Assembly (NCBI GenBank): GCA_030066195.1
Contig: JASJCB010000097.1
Location: forward strand, 1-39,026
DNA: 39,026 bases
Direction of reading: 5' to 3'
Origin: Acidobacteriota bacterium
GTDB lineage: Bacteria > Acidobacteriota > Holophagae > Acanthopleuribacterales > Acanthopleuribacteraceae
The stretch's first letter is position 1, and each line of letters opens with the position of its first letter. The notes beneath the pieces are model-generated. The model did no database searches. It was given only the letters and a program-made list of their open reading frames with translations, and was not told where the DNA came from. The translations under genes were made by a program, and so were the position numbers. Shown piece after piece: positions 24,143-33,555 of the stretch.

Positions 24143-27100
24143 TTAGAAAGTTCGACCGAATACGAAAGAAAACTCGCTTAGGACTTGATTGCGGAAATAG
24201 TCTCGCATGACGTCGTCGAAAGAATTCTCATCCAGCAATTTCTCGAAGGGGCCTTCATACAGGGGGACGGCCCAATCCAGGCGGAAGTATCCGATCGGAA
24301 GATCAAGGCTGAGACCCAAACCCCCGGTGATGACCAACGGGGTGGAAAAGAGGTCGTCATGGTTCTCCCAAACCCAACCGCCGTCAACAAAGGGGTTGAT
24401 GCCCAATCCATAGAACCGGGTATCGTAAGTCATCTCCTGGCTGAAGAAAAACAGGGACTCGCCGCCGATTGGCGCGGGGGTTCCGCTCAGTTCTCCTTCC
24501 TCATTATACCCAACGAAGGAGAAATCAAGAGGTCCCACCCTATGGAGGTCGAAGCCGCGCACCGTTCGCGAGCCGCCGAGCAGGAAGTAGGGCGAGGAGG
24601 TAAGGTCCTCGGGGCGGGATTGGTCTTCTTCAAAATCGCGCATGTAGGCGCCGACCTCCAAACGATTCGACCACATCCACCGTCCCCAGGTTTTGAAACT
24701 GGTGAAACGGCCGTCCACCCAGGTGCCCAAAAGGGCGGTATCGGCATTCAGAGCGTCCAAATAGTATTCGGCGGCGACCGAGGTAAAAATACCGTTGGCC
24801 GGGTTGGTGGGATGGTCCAGGCGGCGATACAGCCAGGAGAGACGCACCGGTGCCTGTACGGTGGAAAGAGTGGCCGACTCCCGGTCGAACAGGTTGGCGG
24901 GATCGAATGGGTCCTCCGCGAACGCATCATAGAATTCCGTGGATGTGTGCAAGAGATCCTCGCGATAGCGGATCCCGAAGCTGAGGCTTTGGTAACGGGA
25001 CAGCTCATAGCTGAGATCGGCGTTCCAGTCGCGATCCTCGTTTTGCCTGATCAGCCGGGTAGCCTCTCCGAATAAAAGGTCCAGGAAGTCATCGCTGGTT
25101 TCTTCCTCCTCCTGCCAGTCCATACCCAGAGAAACGTCGATCGGGGTGCCGAAGACGCGCAGGAACTTGATCTGGCTGAGCACCCGAGTGGTTTGGTCGC
25201 TGAATTCCAACTGGGCGGCCAGGTTGATGAAACGGTTCATGAACTGGTGGTCCAGGAAGCGCACCGAGAAGCCGTATTCGCGGTTATCCTTCTGCGAATC
25301 CGGGTCGATATCGGCATCGCGCTCCTCCAGGCTCAGTTGGAAGTCGACCTCCCAACGATTGCCCTCTTCCAGTTCCAAGACGGCGCTTTGCTCGTTGTTT
25401 TGCATGCGCACCGTTTCATAGGGGCCGGCCGCGATGAGGCGTTCCTGGGCGCGGGTCAATTCGTCCTGCGTCATGTTGTCCTTGAAACCCACAAAGCGCC
25501 GGACGCGGGCCTCCTCGATGCGGGCGGCGCCCTGGATATCCAGGTTCCTGATGATGGTTTCGGGAATGTCGCGCATTTCTATGTCAAAGCGCACGTCGTT
25601 ACCATCGCGGACGGGGCGTACATCGATGATGGCGTCCTTGTCCTGTTTGGTCAGACGCGTGATGATCTCGTCGATCATCGTGAAGTGAAACGGCCGGCCG
25701 ACCAAATCGCTTTCCGAGGGTTCACCGTTTACTTGGATGGACTTCAGGACGCCGCGCTCACCCGGATCGACCGGCATGCTGAAGGCTTTGATATCGGTAA
25801 AGTCGGCGCGGCCGAACTCCGGCATCAGGTAACCCTTGGCGGCCAGTTGCGCGCGGATTTTATCTTGCGCGCTCTGAGGCGAGTTGACATAACCGGCCAC
25901 CAGTCGGTTGCGATCCTCGACCTTGGCATAGAGCGGCGCCAACAGTTCGTCGGCATCGCCGAAATCAAGTGCAACGTCTTCAAATGAAAAACCAAGCAGC
26001 ACCCTGATATTCAGGACGTTGTCAGTATAATCGGCCGATGCGGCGGCATATGGATAATTGCGCGTAATGGCCAGGCTCTCGACCAGGCGCTCGACGGCGC
26101 GTAGACCTGCCTCGTCGTCCTCGCGGAAGGTGCGCAGGATGAGGCCCTTGGATTCATCGTCCAATATCAGCCCGTCCAGCTTGACTTCCGTCTTGGGACC
26201 CAGGTCCAGATCCACTCGTAAGACGCCCTTCTCGAAACCATGACCGATGGTGGGCGACAGGTAACCTTCCTGCCTTAGCCGGCGGGCCAGGTCCAGTTCC
26301 GAACGGCGCCATTGGGAGGGCGACCACAGATCACCCTTGCGAATCTTGAAATCTTTGCGCAGTCGGCGTTCCGTTCCCTCGGGCCAGCGAATGCGACGGA
26401 CGATCTGTTGGCGTTCGCGCTCGATATAGCCGAAGGCCTGAGTATACTGAATGCTGCCGCGCAGGCTGTCCCGTTGTTGCACCAGGTTGAGCAGGTTGTA
26501 ATAGAAAGGGCCCATGGTCAGTTCGAAGCGTTGCTCGGCCTTTTCCTCGTTGACGGGCACCGCGTAGCGGGTTACCAGCCAACGCGTGATCGGCGTACTG
26601 ACGACGAAGGTAAAGCTGTTGTCGAACGAGGTTTCGCCCTCGCCCAGTTGCAGGCTGACCATGGTGGAGACCTGGCTGATCAGGTAGTTGGTCAAGATAT
26701 CGGTGACGCTGTCGGAACCTACCTTTTGGCCCAGTTCGCTCAGGTAGCCGCTCATGTTCAGGGTAGATTTCTTGCCGTACTGGGTCGATTCCAAGGCCAA
26801 CTGCAAATAGGGGTCGTTCGGTCGGTTGGGGTGGAATTGGACCTGGCTGTCTTTAAATATATAGGTGCGATTGCCCAGATCCAGCGAGGAACCTGCCAAA
26901 ATGTTCATGGGGCCGGAGTAGGGAATGGGTTCGGCCAGGTTGCCGCTGATCATGAGGGTGGGTGTTTGCAATTCCAGGAAAGCGATATCGTGTTCCATCA
27001 GGACTGGATTCTCGATGATGATACTTGCGTTCAGTTTAATGCGTTCCAGTTCCGGGTCAGGAAAATAGAGTTCGGGCACCGTTGCCAACAGGTCCGTGAT

Positions 27101-30100
27101 CATGCTTTTGATTTCAACGGCAGGGGTCAGGTAACCGTCATGGATCACAAAGGTGGCGTTGAGGGCGGCCTCGCCGTCGATGTCGGTGTATTCCATGACC
27201 ACGGTGACATTGACCTTGTAATCCAGCATATCCATGTCGATGCGATCCGCAAACAGGTTCAACTCGATATCCTGACCGTCATCCCGTGGCCGTACCTCGC
27301 CGTAAAGGGATACCGCGCCGCCGTTCAAGATGCCGCCGCCCTGGTCGATGCGATAGCCCGTTTCGGTTTTACTGACGGCCAGATCCAGGCCGGTGACCAC
27401 CATCCAAGGGTTCACATTCACCAATCGACCGGACTTCTGGCGAAAATTCAAACCTACTTCCAGGCCGTCCTCGCCGTTGACCAGGTCCACCTCCAATTCC
27501 AACTCGGCATCACCGGTGATGTCTTCGGCCCAGGAGGCCAGGTAACCCGAGGTGGGCTCGGCCTTGATCATGAAACCCTTGTCCTTGCGTTCCATGATCA
27601 TGGGCAGGCCGTCCAGGTCCGCATCAAGGTCGTTCATCCAGATGTCGCCGTTGTAACCGGCTTCCAGTTTTCGGATAGTGAAGGGATGGTCGTCATAGAT
27701 GCCGGTACTCTCGTCCATGCGCAGGGTGAGGATCTTGTCTTCGAAGTCCAGGTCGGCGTGAACCGTTGCGGTGCCGCGGATGTCGGCCTCTTCCAACTCC
27801 TCGGGGATGTCCATGTAGTTGCGTAGTTCGTCGACATATTCCAGTTGGAAGGCGGCGTTCACGGCCAGAGGGTAGAGTTTATCGATCGGTTTCCAGGTCT
27901 CCGGGTTCACGCTAAAACGACCGGTTTGGGAGATTTCGGCCCGCGCGCCCGGGATGAGCACCGTAAACGGTTTGTCAATGGTAACCATGTTGCCGTCAAA
28001 TAAGGCGGTGCCCTTGGAGATATCGAAGGGTAGGTCATCCCAACTGCCGGAAACCTGGTCCAGCCGCACCGTGGACAGTTGTTCTTCAAAATCGAGCGGC
28101 GCGTTGAAGGAGGCGTGACCGGTCAGTTCCGCAAGTTTCAAGTCATCGGGCCACCAGGGTTTCAGGGTTTTGCGTAGGGTGGCGATGTCGGATGCCTTGA
28201 AGTCAGCGGCGGCCACCAGGCGTTGGTCGGCGATGCCCAGGGTGATCTCGCTCAGATCGACCCCGGCCACGCGCATGCTTTGGGAGGCGCCCTGTACCTG
28301 TTCGACGCCGGGGACGATGTTCATCGTCATGCCGTCGTGTTGGTCGATGGGGACGGCGATCTGGTCCCAGGGGTAGAGTTGGTCCGGCAGCATCAGTTCG
28401 GCGCTCATGTTGTCCTGGTTGCCCTTCAGCACCATGTGGAAGTTAGGGGTTTCCTCGATGGGCCAGGGCCTGAAGTCGGCGTTGGGTCCGCCGGTCAGAA
28501 CCAGGTCTACGTCCCATGTCAGCGGGTCGGTCAAGGCCAGGTTTGCGCTGCCGTTGATGTCGGCGGCAGACGAGAAAGCCTGGACCTGATGCAGGTTCAC
28601 GCAATTGTCGGCAAAGCGGTAATTGGTTTCCAGATAGGCCAGGGGCCCTTCCTGGTTCAGGCTTAACGCGGCGGTCCCTGTGAGCACCGGAGCCGCCAGA
28701 TCGCCGGAACCCTCGGCCAGGGTAGTGATGTCGGCATTGAAACCGGCGGCGGACAGGTCGGCGCCGTCCAAATGGAGTGATAGTTGCTGCCATTGCTGTT
28801 GGTTCATGTCCAGGTTGAAGGTAACTGCCGGTTCCCCGGCGTTGAGCGTCGGCATGAAGGCGCGCCCGGTCATGGCGTCAGCGTTCCCGGCCAGTTCAAT
28901 GACGACGTGATCGCGAAAAAAGGGCTCGAAGGCGGCGCCATCGATCAGCAAGGTACCCCGGGGCAAAGACCAGGTTTCGAAGTCGCTCTCCACCGAGAGG
29001 TCGAATTGGACGGCGCCGGAACAGGCGGCATCGGGCAGGGCGACCCACTGCTCCAGGCCGTCCAAGCCCGGTAGACCGCCCTGGACGCGAGCCTCGAGGA
29101 TCTGGTCGTAAACACCGGTAACGGTTAGATCGGCCGCTTGGAAGAGCTTGCCCTTGCCGCGAAAATCCAGTCGGTTGTCGCGCCACTCCCCGGCAAGGGT
29201 GAGGGCCTGCTCGCCCTTAAGACGCATCAACAGGTCCGCGTTTTGGGTATTTGCCTCGGTATCCACGTCCAGCCAGGCTTGAATGTCTACGGAATCCAAG
29301 CGCGCCTGCGGTACGATCTCAGCCAGGGCCGCAATACCGCCGTCCAGATTCAACTCGCCTGAAAGACAATGGGCTTGTTTGGTCAGGTCCAGCTTGCCGG
29401 TGACCAGATCGCCCATGGAGAGCGTGAGCGGAATCTCCCAGTTGGGTTCCGCCATGTCGAATGCGGTCGCCAGTTGGAAGGGGCGAACCTCGCCCGCCAG
29501 TTCGCGGCTGCCGTTGAGCTCGAGCGCCAACAACCAGGGCTGAAGTGAAGCATCCAACCGGAGGTCGGGTTGCTCCGGCAGCAGGTCGGCGGCAATGACG
29601 GCTTTCAGGTCCAGAAACGGCAGGAAGCCCGGCTCCATATGACCGCGCGCCGCGATCCAGCTTTGCGGGCCCGTGACGGTCAAGACAACATTGTCCACCG
29701 CTTGAAAGTCGGCGGTGTCGGCTTCCAGGGTAACCTCCAGCGGAGGCAGGTCGCGTCCGCCGGCTTGCGCGGCCGGGGTGCGGAATCCCGCTGACAATTG
29801 TTGTTTGCGGTAGCTCAACCCCAGTTCTTTCAAGTCCAGGTCCAGTTCGGTGCTTTGATCGACCACCTGTACCGTGATCTTTTCTATGGTCGCCCGGCCC
29901 AGATAAATGCTTGGGATTTCCATTGGTCCGCCCTGACTTTGGGCGGGTTGCGCGGGCGGCGGCGTATAGTTGACCGTACCGTCCGAGACCAGGACCTCGT
30001 CCAAACTGATCCGACCGATCAAGACACCCATGGAGGCGTTGACCGCGACCTTTTTCAGCCGTACGTCGACCCCGGCGACCTTGACGCGGATCTCTTCAAG

Positions 30101-30277
30101 GGTAACCTTCAACAGGGCCATGTTCAGGTCCAGCCGGCCGATTTCCAGATCGACGCCGGCATCCCGGGCCAGGGCGACCAACTTATTGCGGATGGGTCCC
30201 TCCAACAGTTGGGTGTGGAACAAGGTCAGCAATAAGACAAGGCCGATAAGCCCGCCGCGGACCAGGTTTTTCTTCAC
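24143..30277 (-). CDS. TamB-TamA fusion: TamB-type protein joined to POTRA and Omp85 barrel
   Basis: About 2044 residues. An N-terminal membrane anchor (about 4-22, GGLIGLVLLLTLF) begins an AsmA/TamB-type part. It carries long beta-rich repeats up to about 1100 and then a typical TamB C-terminal domain (about 1100-1280: NILAGSSLDLGNRTYIF, then FHPNRPNDPYLQL and FTFVVSTPITRWLVTRY). POTRA-like repeats follow (about 1285-1680, for example VLKSIQVNG). The Omp85 barrel (about 1680-2044) has the GGSRTVRGFD signature near 1902 and ends in a terminal Phe (SFVFGRTF). In E. coli these are two proteins, TamA and TamB, that bind each other. Here one chain would reach from inner to outer membrane. GTG 30277 is chosen (GGAGG nine bases upstream); TTG 30283 is possible. 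It follows the TPR gene after two bases. Confidence 0.9.
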   Translation of the reverse strand: MKKNLVRGGLIGLVLLLTLFHTQLLEGPIRNKLVALARDAGVDLEIGRLDLNMALLKVTLEEIRVKVAGVDVRLKKVAVNASMGVLIGRISLDEVLVSDGTVNYTPPPAQPAQSQGGPMEIPSIYLGRATIEKITVQVVDQSTELDLDLKELGLSYRKQQLSAGFRTPAAQAGGRDLPPLEVTLEADTADFQAVDNVVLTVTGPQSWIAARGHMEPGFLPFLDLKAVIAADLLPEQPDLRLDASLQPWLLALELNGSRELAGEVRPFQLATAFDMAEPNWEIPLTLSMGDLVTGKLDLTKQAHCLSGELNLDGGIAALAEIVPQARLDSVDIQAWLDVDTEANTQNADLLMRLKGEQALTLAGEWRDNRLDFRGKGKLFQAADLTVTGVYDQILEARVQGGLPGLDGLEQWVALPDAACSGAVQFDLSVESDFETWSLPRGTLLIDGAAFEPFFRDHVVIELAGNADAMTGRAFMPTLNAGEPAVTFNLDMNQQQWQQLSLHLDGADLSAAGFNADITTLAEGSGDLAAPVLTGTAALSLNQEGPLAYLETNYRFADNCVNLHQVQAFSSAADINGSANLALTDPLTWDVDLVLTGGPNADFRPWPIEETPNFHMVLKGNQDNMSAELMLPDQLYPWDQIAVPIDQHDGMTMNIVPGVEQVQGASQSMRVAGVDLSEITLGIADQRLVAAADFKASDIATLRKTLKPWWPDDLKLAELTGHASFNAPLDFEEQLSTVRLDQVSGSWDDLPFDISKGTALFDGNMVTIDKPFTVLIPGARAEISQTGRFSVNPETWKPIDKLYPLAVNAAFQLEYVDELRNYMDIPEELEEADIRGTATVHADLDFEDKILTLRMDESTGIYDDHPFTIRKLEAGYNGDIWMNDLDADLDGLPMIMERKDKGFMIKAEPTSGYLASWAEDITGDAELELEVDLVNGEDGLEVGLNFRQKSGRLVNVNPWMVVTGLDLAVSKTETGYRIDQGGGILNGGAVSLYGEVRPRDDGQDIELNLFADRIDMDMLDYKVNVTVVMEYTDIDGEAALNATFVIHDGYLTPAVEIKSMITDLLATVPELYFPDPELERIKLNASIIIENPVLMEHDIAFLELQTPTLMISGNLAEPIPYSGPMNILAGSSLDLGNRTYIFKDSQVQFHPNRPNDPYLQLALESTQYGKKSTLNMSGYLSELGQKVGSDSVTDILTNYLISQVSTMVSLQLGEGETSFDNSFTFVVSTPITRWLVTRYAVPVNEEKAEQRFELTMGPFYYNLLNLVQQRDSLRGSIQYTQAFGYIERERQQIVRRIRWPEGTERRLRKDFKIRKGDLWSPSQWRRSELDLARRLRQEGYLSPTIGHGFEKGVLRVDLDLGPKTEVKLDGLILDDESKGLILRTFREDDEAGLRAVERLVESLAITRNYPYAAASADYTDNVLNIRVLLGFSFEDVALDFGDADELLAPLYAKVEDRNRLVAGYVNSPQSAQDKIRAQLAAKGYLMPEFGRADFTDIKAFSMPVDPGERGVLKSIQVNGEPSESDLVGRPFHFTMIDEIITRLTKQDKDAIIDVRPVRDGNDVRFDIEMRDIPETIIRNLDIQGAARIEEARVRRFVGFKDNMTQDELTRAQERLIAAGPYETVRMQNNEQSAVLELEEGNRWEVDFQLSLEERDADIDPDSQKDNREYGFSVRFLDHQFMNRFINLAAQLEFSDQTTRVLSQIKFLRVFGTPIDVSLGMDWQEEEETSDDFLDLLFGEATRLIRQNEDRDWNADLSYELSRYQSLSFGIRYREDLLHTSTEFYDAFAEDPFDPANLFDRESATLSTVQAPVRLSWLYRRLDHPTNPANGIFTSVAAEYYLDALNADTALLGTWVDGRFTSFKTWGRWMWSNRLEVGAYMRDFEEDQSRPEDLTSSPYFLLGGSRTVRGFDLHRVGPLDFSFVGYNEEGELSGTPAPIGGESLFFFSQEMTYDTRFYGLGINPFVDGGWVWENHDDLFSTPLVITGGLGLSLDLPIGYFRLDWAVPLYEGPFEKLLDENSFDDVMRDYFRNQVLSEFSFVFGRTF

Positions 30278-30279
30278 GC

Positions 30280-30978
30280 TCAAGCGCCTCCCAGCTTTTG
30301 CAGGGTTTCGTTGACCAGTTTATAGCGGGCGCCTTTGCGGGGAATCAGTTTCAGGTACTCGTTCCAGTGTTCGCGCACGCCTTTCTTGTTGCCTTTGCGC
30401 AGGTAGATTTGGCCCAGGAAGAAGCGCGATTCGCTGAAGGTTTTGTTGTGTTCAATCGATTTTTTGTAGTATTCGATCGCCTTGGCGTCATCGCGTTGGG
30501 CCTGTGACAGGCGGCCGAGCATAAACCAGGCCATGAAGGCTTCCTCGTCCATTTTGACCGCGGCCTTCAACGATTCTTCGCTTGCCTTGCGGTTGCGTTC
30601 CAGCAGAAAGGCTTGGGCGCTGAGCACGTGATTGGCGGGAGTGGGCTTGGCCGAACGTTTGCCCTTGGCATAGGTGGCGGCTTCCTGAACCTTGCGTTGC
30701 GCCACCAGGGCCTCGACCTTGGCCAGTTGCAACTCCAACATGATGTCGGGCATGACCTTGGGATCCAGGTTTTTAGTGTTGGCGCTGTTGCCGTAATAGG
30801 TCATCAATTTGTCGAAAGCTTTCTCTGCAGCGGCGTATTGCTTGTCGTTCAACAGTACGCGCGCCTCTTGGATCTCGCCGTCCAATTTCATATGCGCTTT
30901 TTTCATTTGCTCGGTCTGGGATAAAACGAACAGGGGTAGACAAAGAAAAAAAGCCGGCAAGGCGTTTCGGGGTGACAT
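30280..30978 (-). CDS. Exported TPR-repeat protein
   Basis: A 232-residue protein with a signal peptide (about 1-22, PAFFLCLPLFVLSQ) and tetratricopeptide repeats. Clear TPR units are AFMAWFMLGRLSQAQRDDAK and SESRFFLGQIYLRKGNKKG, with weaker ones before. The start at 30978 has GGAGG six bases upstream and is better than the ATG at 30996. It is the first gene of a two-gene operon: its stop lies two bases before the TamB-TamA fusion start. A periplasmic chaperone or scaffold for that fusion is a reasonable inference. No catalytic motif is seen. Confidence 0.8.
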   Translation of the reverse strand: MSPRNALPAFFLCLPLFVLSQTEQMKKAHMKLDGEIQEARVLLNDKQYAAAEKAFDKLMTYYGNSANTKNLDPKVMPDIMLELQLAKVEALVAQRKVQEAATYAKGKRSAKPTPANHVLSAQAFLLERNRKASEESLKAAVKMDEEAFMAWFMLGRLSQAQRDDAKAIEYYKKSIEHNKTFSESRFFLGQIYLRKGNKKGVREHWNEYLKLIPRKGARYKLVNETLQKLGGA

Positions 30979-31133
30979 AAAAGGCCTCCAAAGCATGCCC
31001 GGCCCGGGAAAGGCCGGCCGGAATTTAGCCCTTATTCTTGCACAACTCAGGGGGCGAGGTGTCAGAAATCGATTATGGCGCCCGGAGCAATTGATTCATC
31101 GTTATGTCGAGTCCCGTTCGGGGTTCAAAGATT

Positions 31134-33545
31134 TCAAACGATACAGCAACGGAACCCGAAATACTTATCTCGCGTTGCGGCCAAAAGTCCCATTCGTGCC
31201 GAGCAGCGCATACTCAGAGCCAGATCATCCCAAGATCCCCCTCTCAATACCCGAGCTGGTACGTCATTTTTGACGATCGGATCGAGCATTCCGCATTTTC
31301 GTTTTTTGTAGGCAAAGGGGTCCCAATGGTCAAGACACCATTCCCATACATTGCCGGCCATATCGATACATCCCTCGGGCGTACTGCCTTTCGGGAACCT
31401 GCCTACCGGGGTTGTTTTGCCCGTATTTGCGCCGAAATTTGCCAAGGTCACATCCGGAGCCGTCGCTCCCCATGGATAGACGCGCCCCTCATTTCCCTTT
31501 GCCGCATATTCCCAATCTGCTTCCGTCAAGAGTCGTACCGTAAAGTCTTGCGGCAGCCAGTTTGGTGCTGCTTTTTCCAGAGTTGCGGTCAACCATCGAC
31601 AAAATGCCGTTGCCTCGAACCAGTTGATCCCGACAACGGGTTGGGTGTCTCGATTGAAATTAGGATCGGTCCAAAACCTCGGTACATTACCCGATCGATA
31701 CCACTCAGGACTGACGACAAAGTAGTTATGACGATCGACCTTTATCTCATTGTACCATTTCTCGAAGTCGGCATCCTTCAATTGAAGCCAACTCCAACCT
31801 TCTTCACACCAGAAGTCACTTTGTAGATAGCCTCCCGATTCTATGAACAACCGATAGGTATGATTGGTAATTGGAGTTCTTGAAATGAATATGGACTGTG
31901 TCGTCTCGACTCGATGCGCCGGTTGTTCCCAAGCAGATTCGGATTGGTCATCTCCCATGATAAACGAACCCGGCGGCAGTTGGACCCAACTACTTTCATG
32001 CATCATTGAATCTCTTCCGACAGATAGGGTCCCACGGCTCGGTGGTTGCCCGACCCGCGGATGACCCGAGGCTTCCACGGCCTTGCAAAAAGAGCTTATC
32101 GTGTTGAAACGAGTGTCGAGATCCCAGGATAAACCCAGGGCTAAAGTTTCTTTCACTTCTTCGGAAACATCCAGGCGGTCTAGGGTAGGCCCCGGATGCC
32201 TGAGAACGTCTAAATCCAACTTCCCCACCAGGGCAAAAAGCGCGGTCATTGCCAGGCCGTATACATCGGCTTGCGGCCCCACGGATTTTGCATCGACCAG
32301 AGCTTCCGGAGCGGCAAAAAGAAATGAGCCCATGGCTCCCGTACGTGTTCCACCCGTGGTGTCGGGCGCCCGGACAAGGTCGAAATCGGTGAGCTTGACG
32401 CGGCGGTCTTTGGTGAAAAGTACATTCGATGGTTTCACGTCCCGATGAATTGCCCCACGGGAATGGGCATAGGCCAGGCCGTCTCCTATATCCAAAACGA
32501 TACGAATTACTTCCACGATGGGAAGCGGCCCGTCTCGAAGGACTTCATTCTCCAGATTTCCACCTTCGGCATATTCCATGACGAAATAGAAAAGACCGTC
32601 TTCTTCGCACTTCTCTTCGATGACAGTCGTAATATTGGGATGGTTGAATGTTCCCATGATGCGTGCGCCCCGGAAAAAGCGCTCTTTTCGCGTTCTGTCC
32701 TCCGAGAACTGCCCGTGCAAGATTTTTACCGCTACCAACCGAGATCCGACTCGGTCATAGGTCTTCCATACGGCGGCAAACCCCCCGGTACCGATACGTT
32801 CAATCAACCGGTAGCGGCCACCCAATATATCACCCGGGCGAAAGGCCCCCCCTTTTCGCATTTCTCTTTTAAGATCCAGGATATGTCGTTCCAACTCCGA
32901 TATGTCCTGTCCTCCAATCGTTTTTTCTTCTTGCGCCAGGTATGCCGCTTCCAGCGCTTCCGCTAAAGATCGGTGTTCGGCATCGGTAAAGTCGGGTTTT
33001 GGCTTGGCGACGGGGTCCTGTATCTCTTCCCAAATACTGCGCACCGACCAGAAGTCCGGTGCTTCCCGTGCAAAAGTAACCGCCAGATCTGTCGTGGTTA
33101 GAAGTAGTAAGGGACCGGGCAAACGGTCCATGATCGTATTTCGCAGCTCATTGAGACGCCTGAAGAAGCGTTTCTCCTCAGAAGAATCTTTACCTGTTAT
33201 TTCCCACAACGCGTCGATAACGAAAAGGTGATATCCGTTGCCTTCGAAATCTTCCAGGAGCGGGTCGATTAATTCCTGACCGAGGTGATTCGCTTTAAAT
33301 GGGTTGCCTTGCGGGTGACGCAAATGGTGAACTTTAATCACATCATCCGAAATTTGCCGCAAACACTTTTGAATGTAAAGGACTACAGGTTCTCCATCGC
33401 GCAGCTCCCGGCAACTCAACACACCGAAGTACATATAATCAGCCAGGGAAAGCGAGTCGATTAGCCGATAGAAACCTGGTTCTTCAGAATAAAAGGGGGC
33501 CATGGGTTGCCGGGCACGACTCGTCATCGTTATGTCATCCTTCAT
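31134..33545 (-). CDS. Ser/Thr kinase fused to an FGE-sulfatase-type (C-type-lectin-like) domain
   Basis: About 803 residues. N-terminal domain (about 15-180) of unknown type with FVIDALWEITGK and RLPGPLLLLTTTDLA, resembling an ATPase remnant without a P-loop. A Hanks-type kinase (about 245-510) follows: loop IGTGGFAAVWK, Lys274 in VAVK, HRDVKPSN, and DFD in place of DFG. The C-terminal FGE-sulfatase domain (about 545-803) has SFIMGDD, INWFEA, LLTEADWEYAAKG, GNVWEW, RVLRGGSWDD and GFRC. Positions of the catalytic cysteines in true formylglycine enzymes are not conserved, so this domain probably binds or recognises rather than oxidises. Starts at 33545 and 33527 are both possible. It lies ten bases after the ATPase gene, and both are AT-richer than their surroundings. 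Confidence 0.87.
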   Translation of the reverse strand: MKDDITMTSRARQPMAPFYSEEPGFYRLIDSLSLADYMYFGVLSCRELRDGEPVVLYIQKCLRQISDDVIKVHHLRHPQGNPFKANHLGQELIDPLLEDFEGNGYHLFVIDALWEITGKDSSEEKRFFRRLNELRNTIMDRLPGPLLLLTTTDLAVTFAREAPDFWSVRSIWEEIQDPVAKPKPDFTDAEHRSLAEALEAAYLAQEEKTIGGQDISELERHILDLKREMRKGGAFRPGDILGGRYRLIERIGTGGFAAVWKTYDRVGSRLVAVKILHGQFSEDRTRKERFFRGARIMGTFNHPNITTVIEEKCEEDGLFYFVMEYAEGGNLENEVLRDGPLPIVEVIRIVLDIGDGLAYAHSRGAIHRDVKPSNVLFTKDRRVKLTDFDLVRAPDTTGGTRTGAMGSFLFAAPEALVDAKSVGPQADVYGLAMTALFALVGKLDLDVLRHPGPTLDRLDVSEEVKETLALGLSWDLDTRFNTISSFCKAVEASGHPRVGQPPSRGTLSVGRDSMMHESSWVQLPPGSFIMGDDQSESAWEQPAHRVETTQSIFISRTPITNHTYRLFIESGGYLQSDFWCEEGWSWLQLKDADFEKWYNEIKVDRHNYFVVSPEWYRSGNVPRFWTDPNFNRDTQPVVGINWFEATAFCRWLTATLEKAAPNWLPQDFTVRLLTEADWEYAAKGNEGRVYPWGATAPDVTLANFGANTGKTTPVGRFPKGSTPEGCIDMAGNVWEWCLDHWDPFAYKKRKCGMLDPIVKNDVPARVLRGGSWDDLALSMRCSARMGLLAATRDKYFGFRCCIV

Positions 33546-33555
33546 TTTCCAAGGT

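Noticed and set aside
31134..31300. C-terminal FGE/lectin-like domain as target (variable repeat) of a diversity-generating retroelement
   Set aside because: The end of the domain is not rich in Asn/Tyr AAY-type codons, no near-identical template repeat was seen, and there is no reverse transcriptase in the window.
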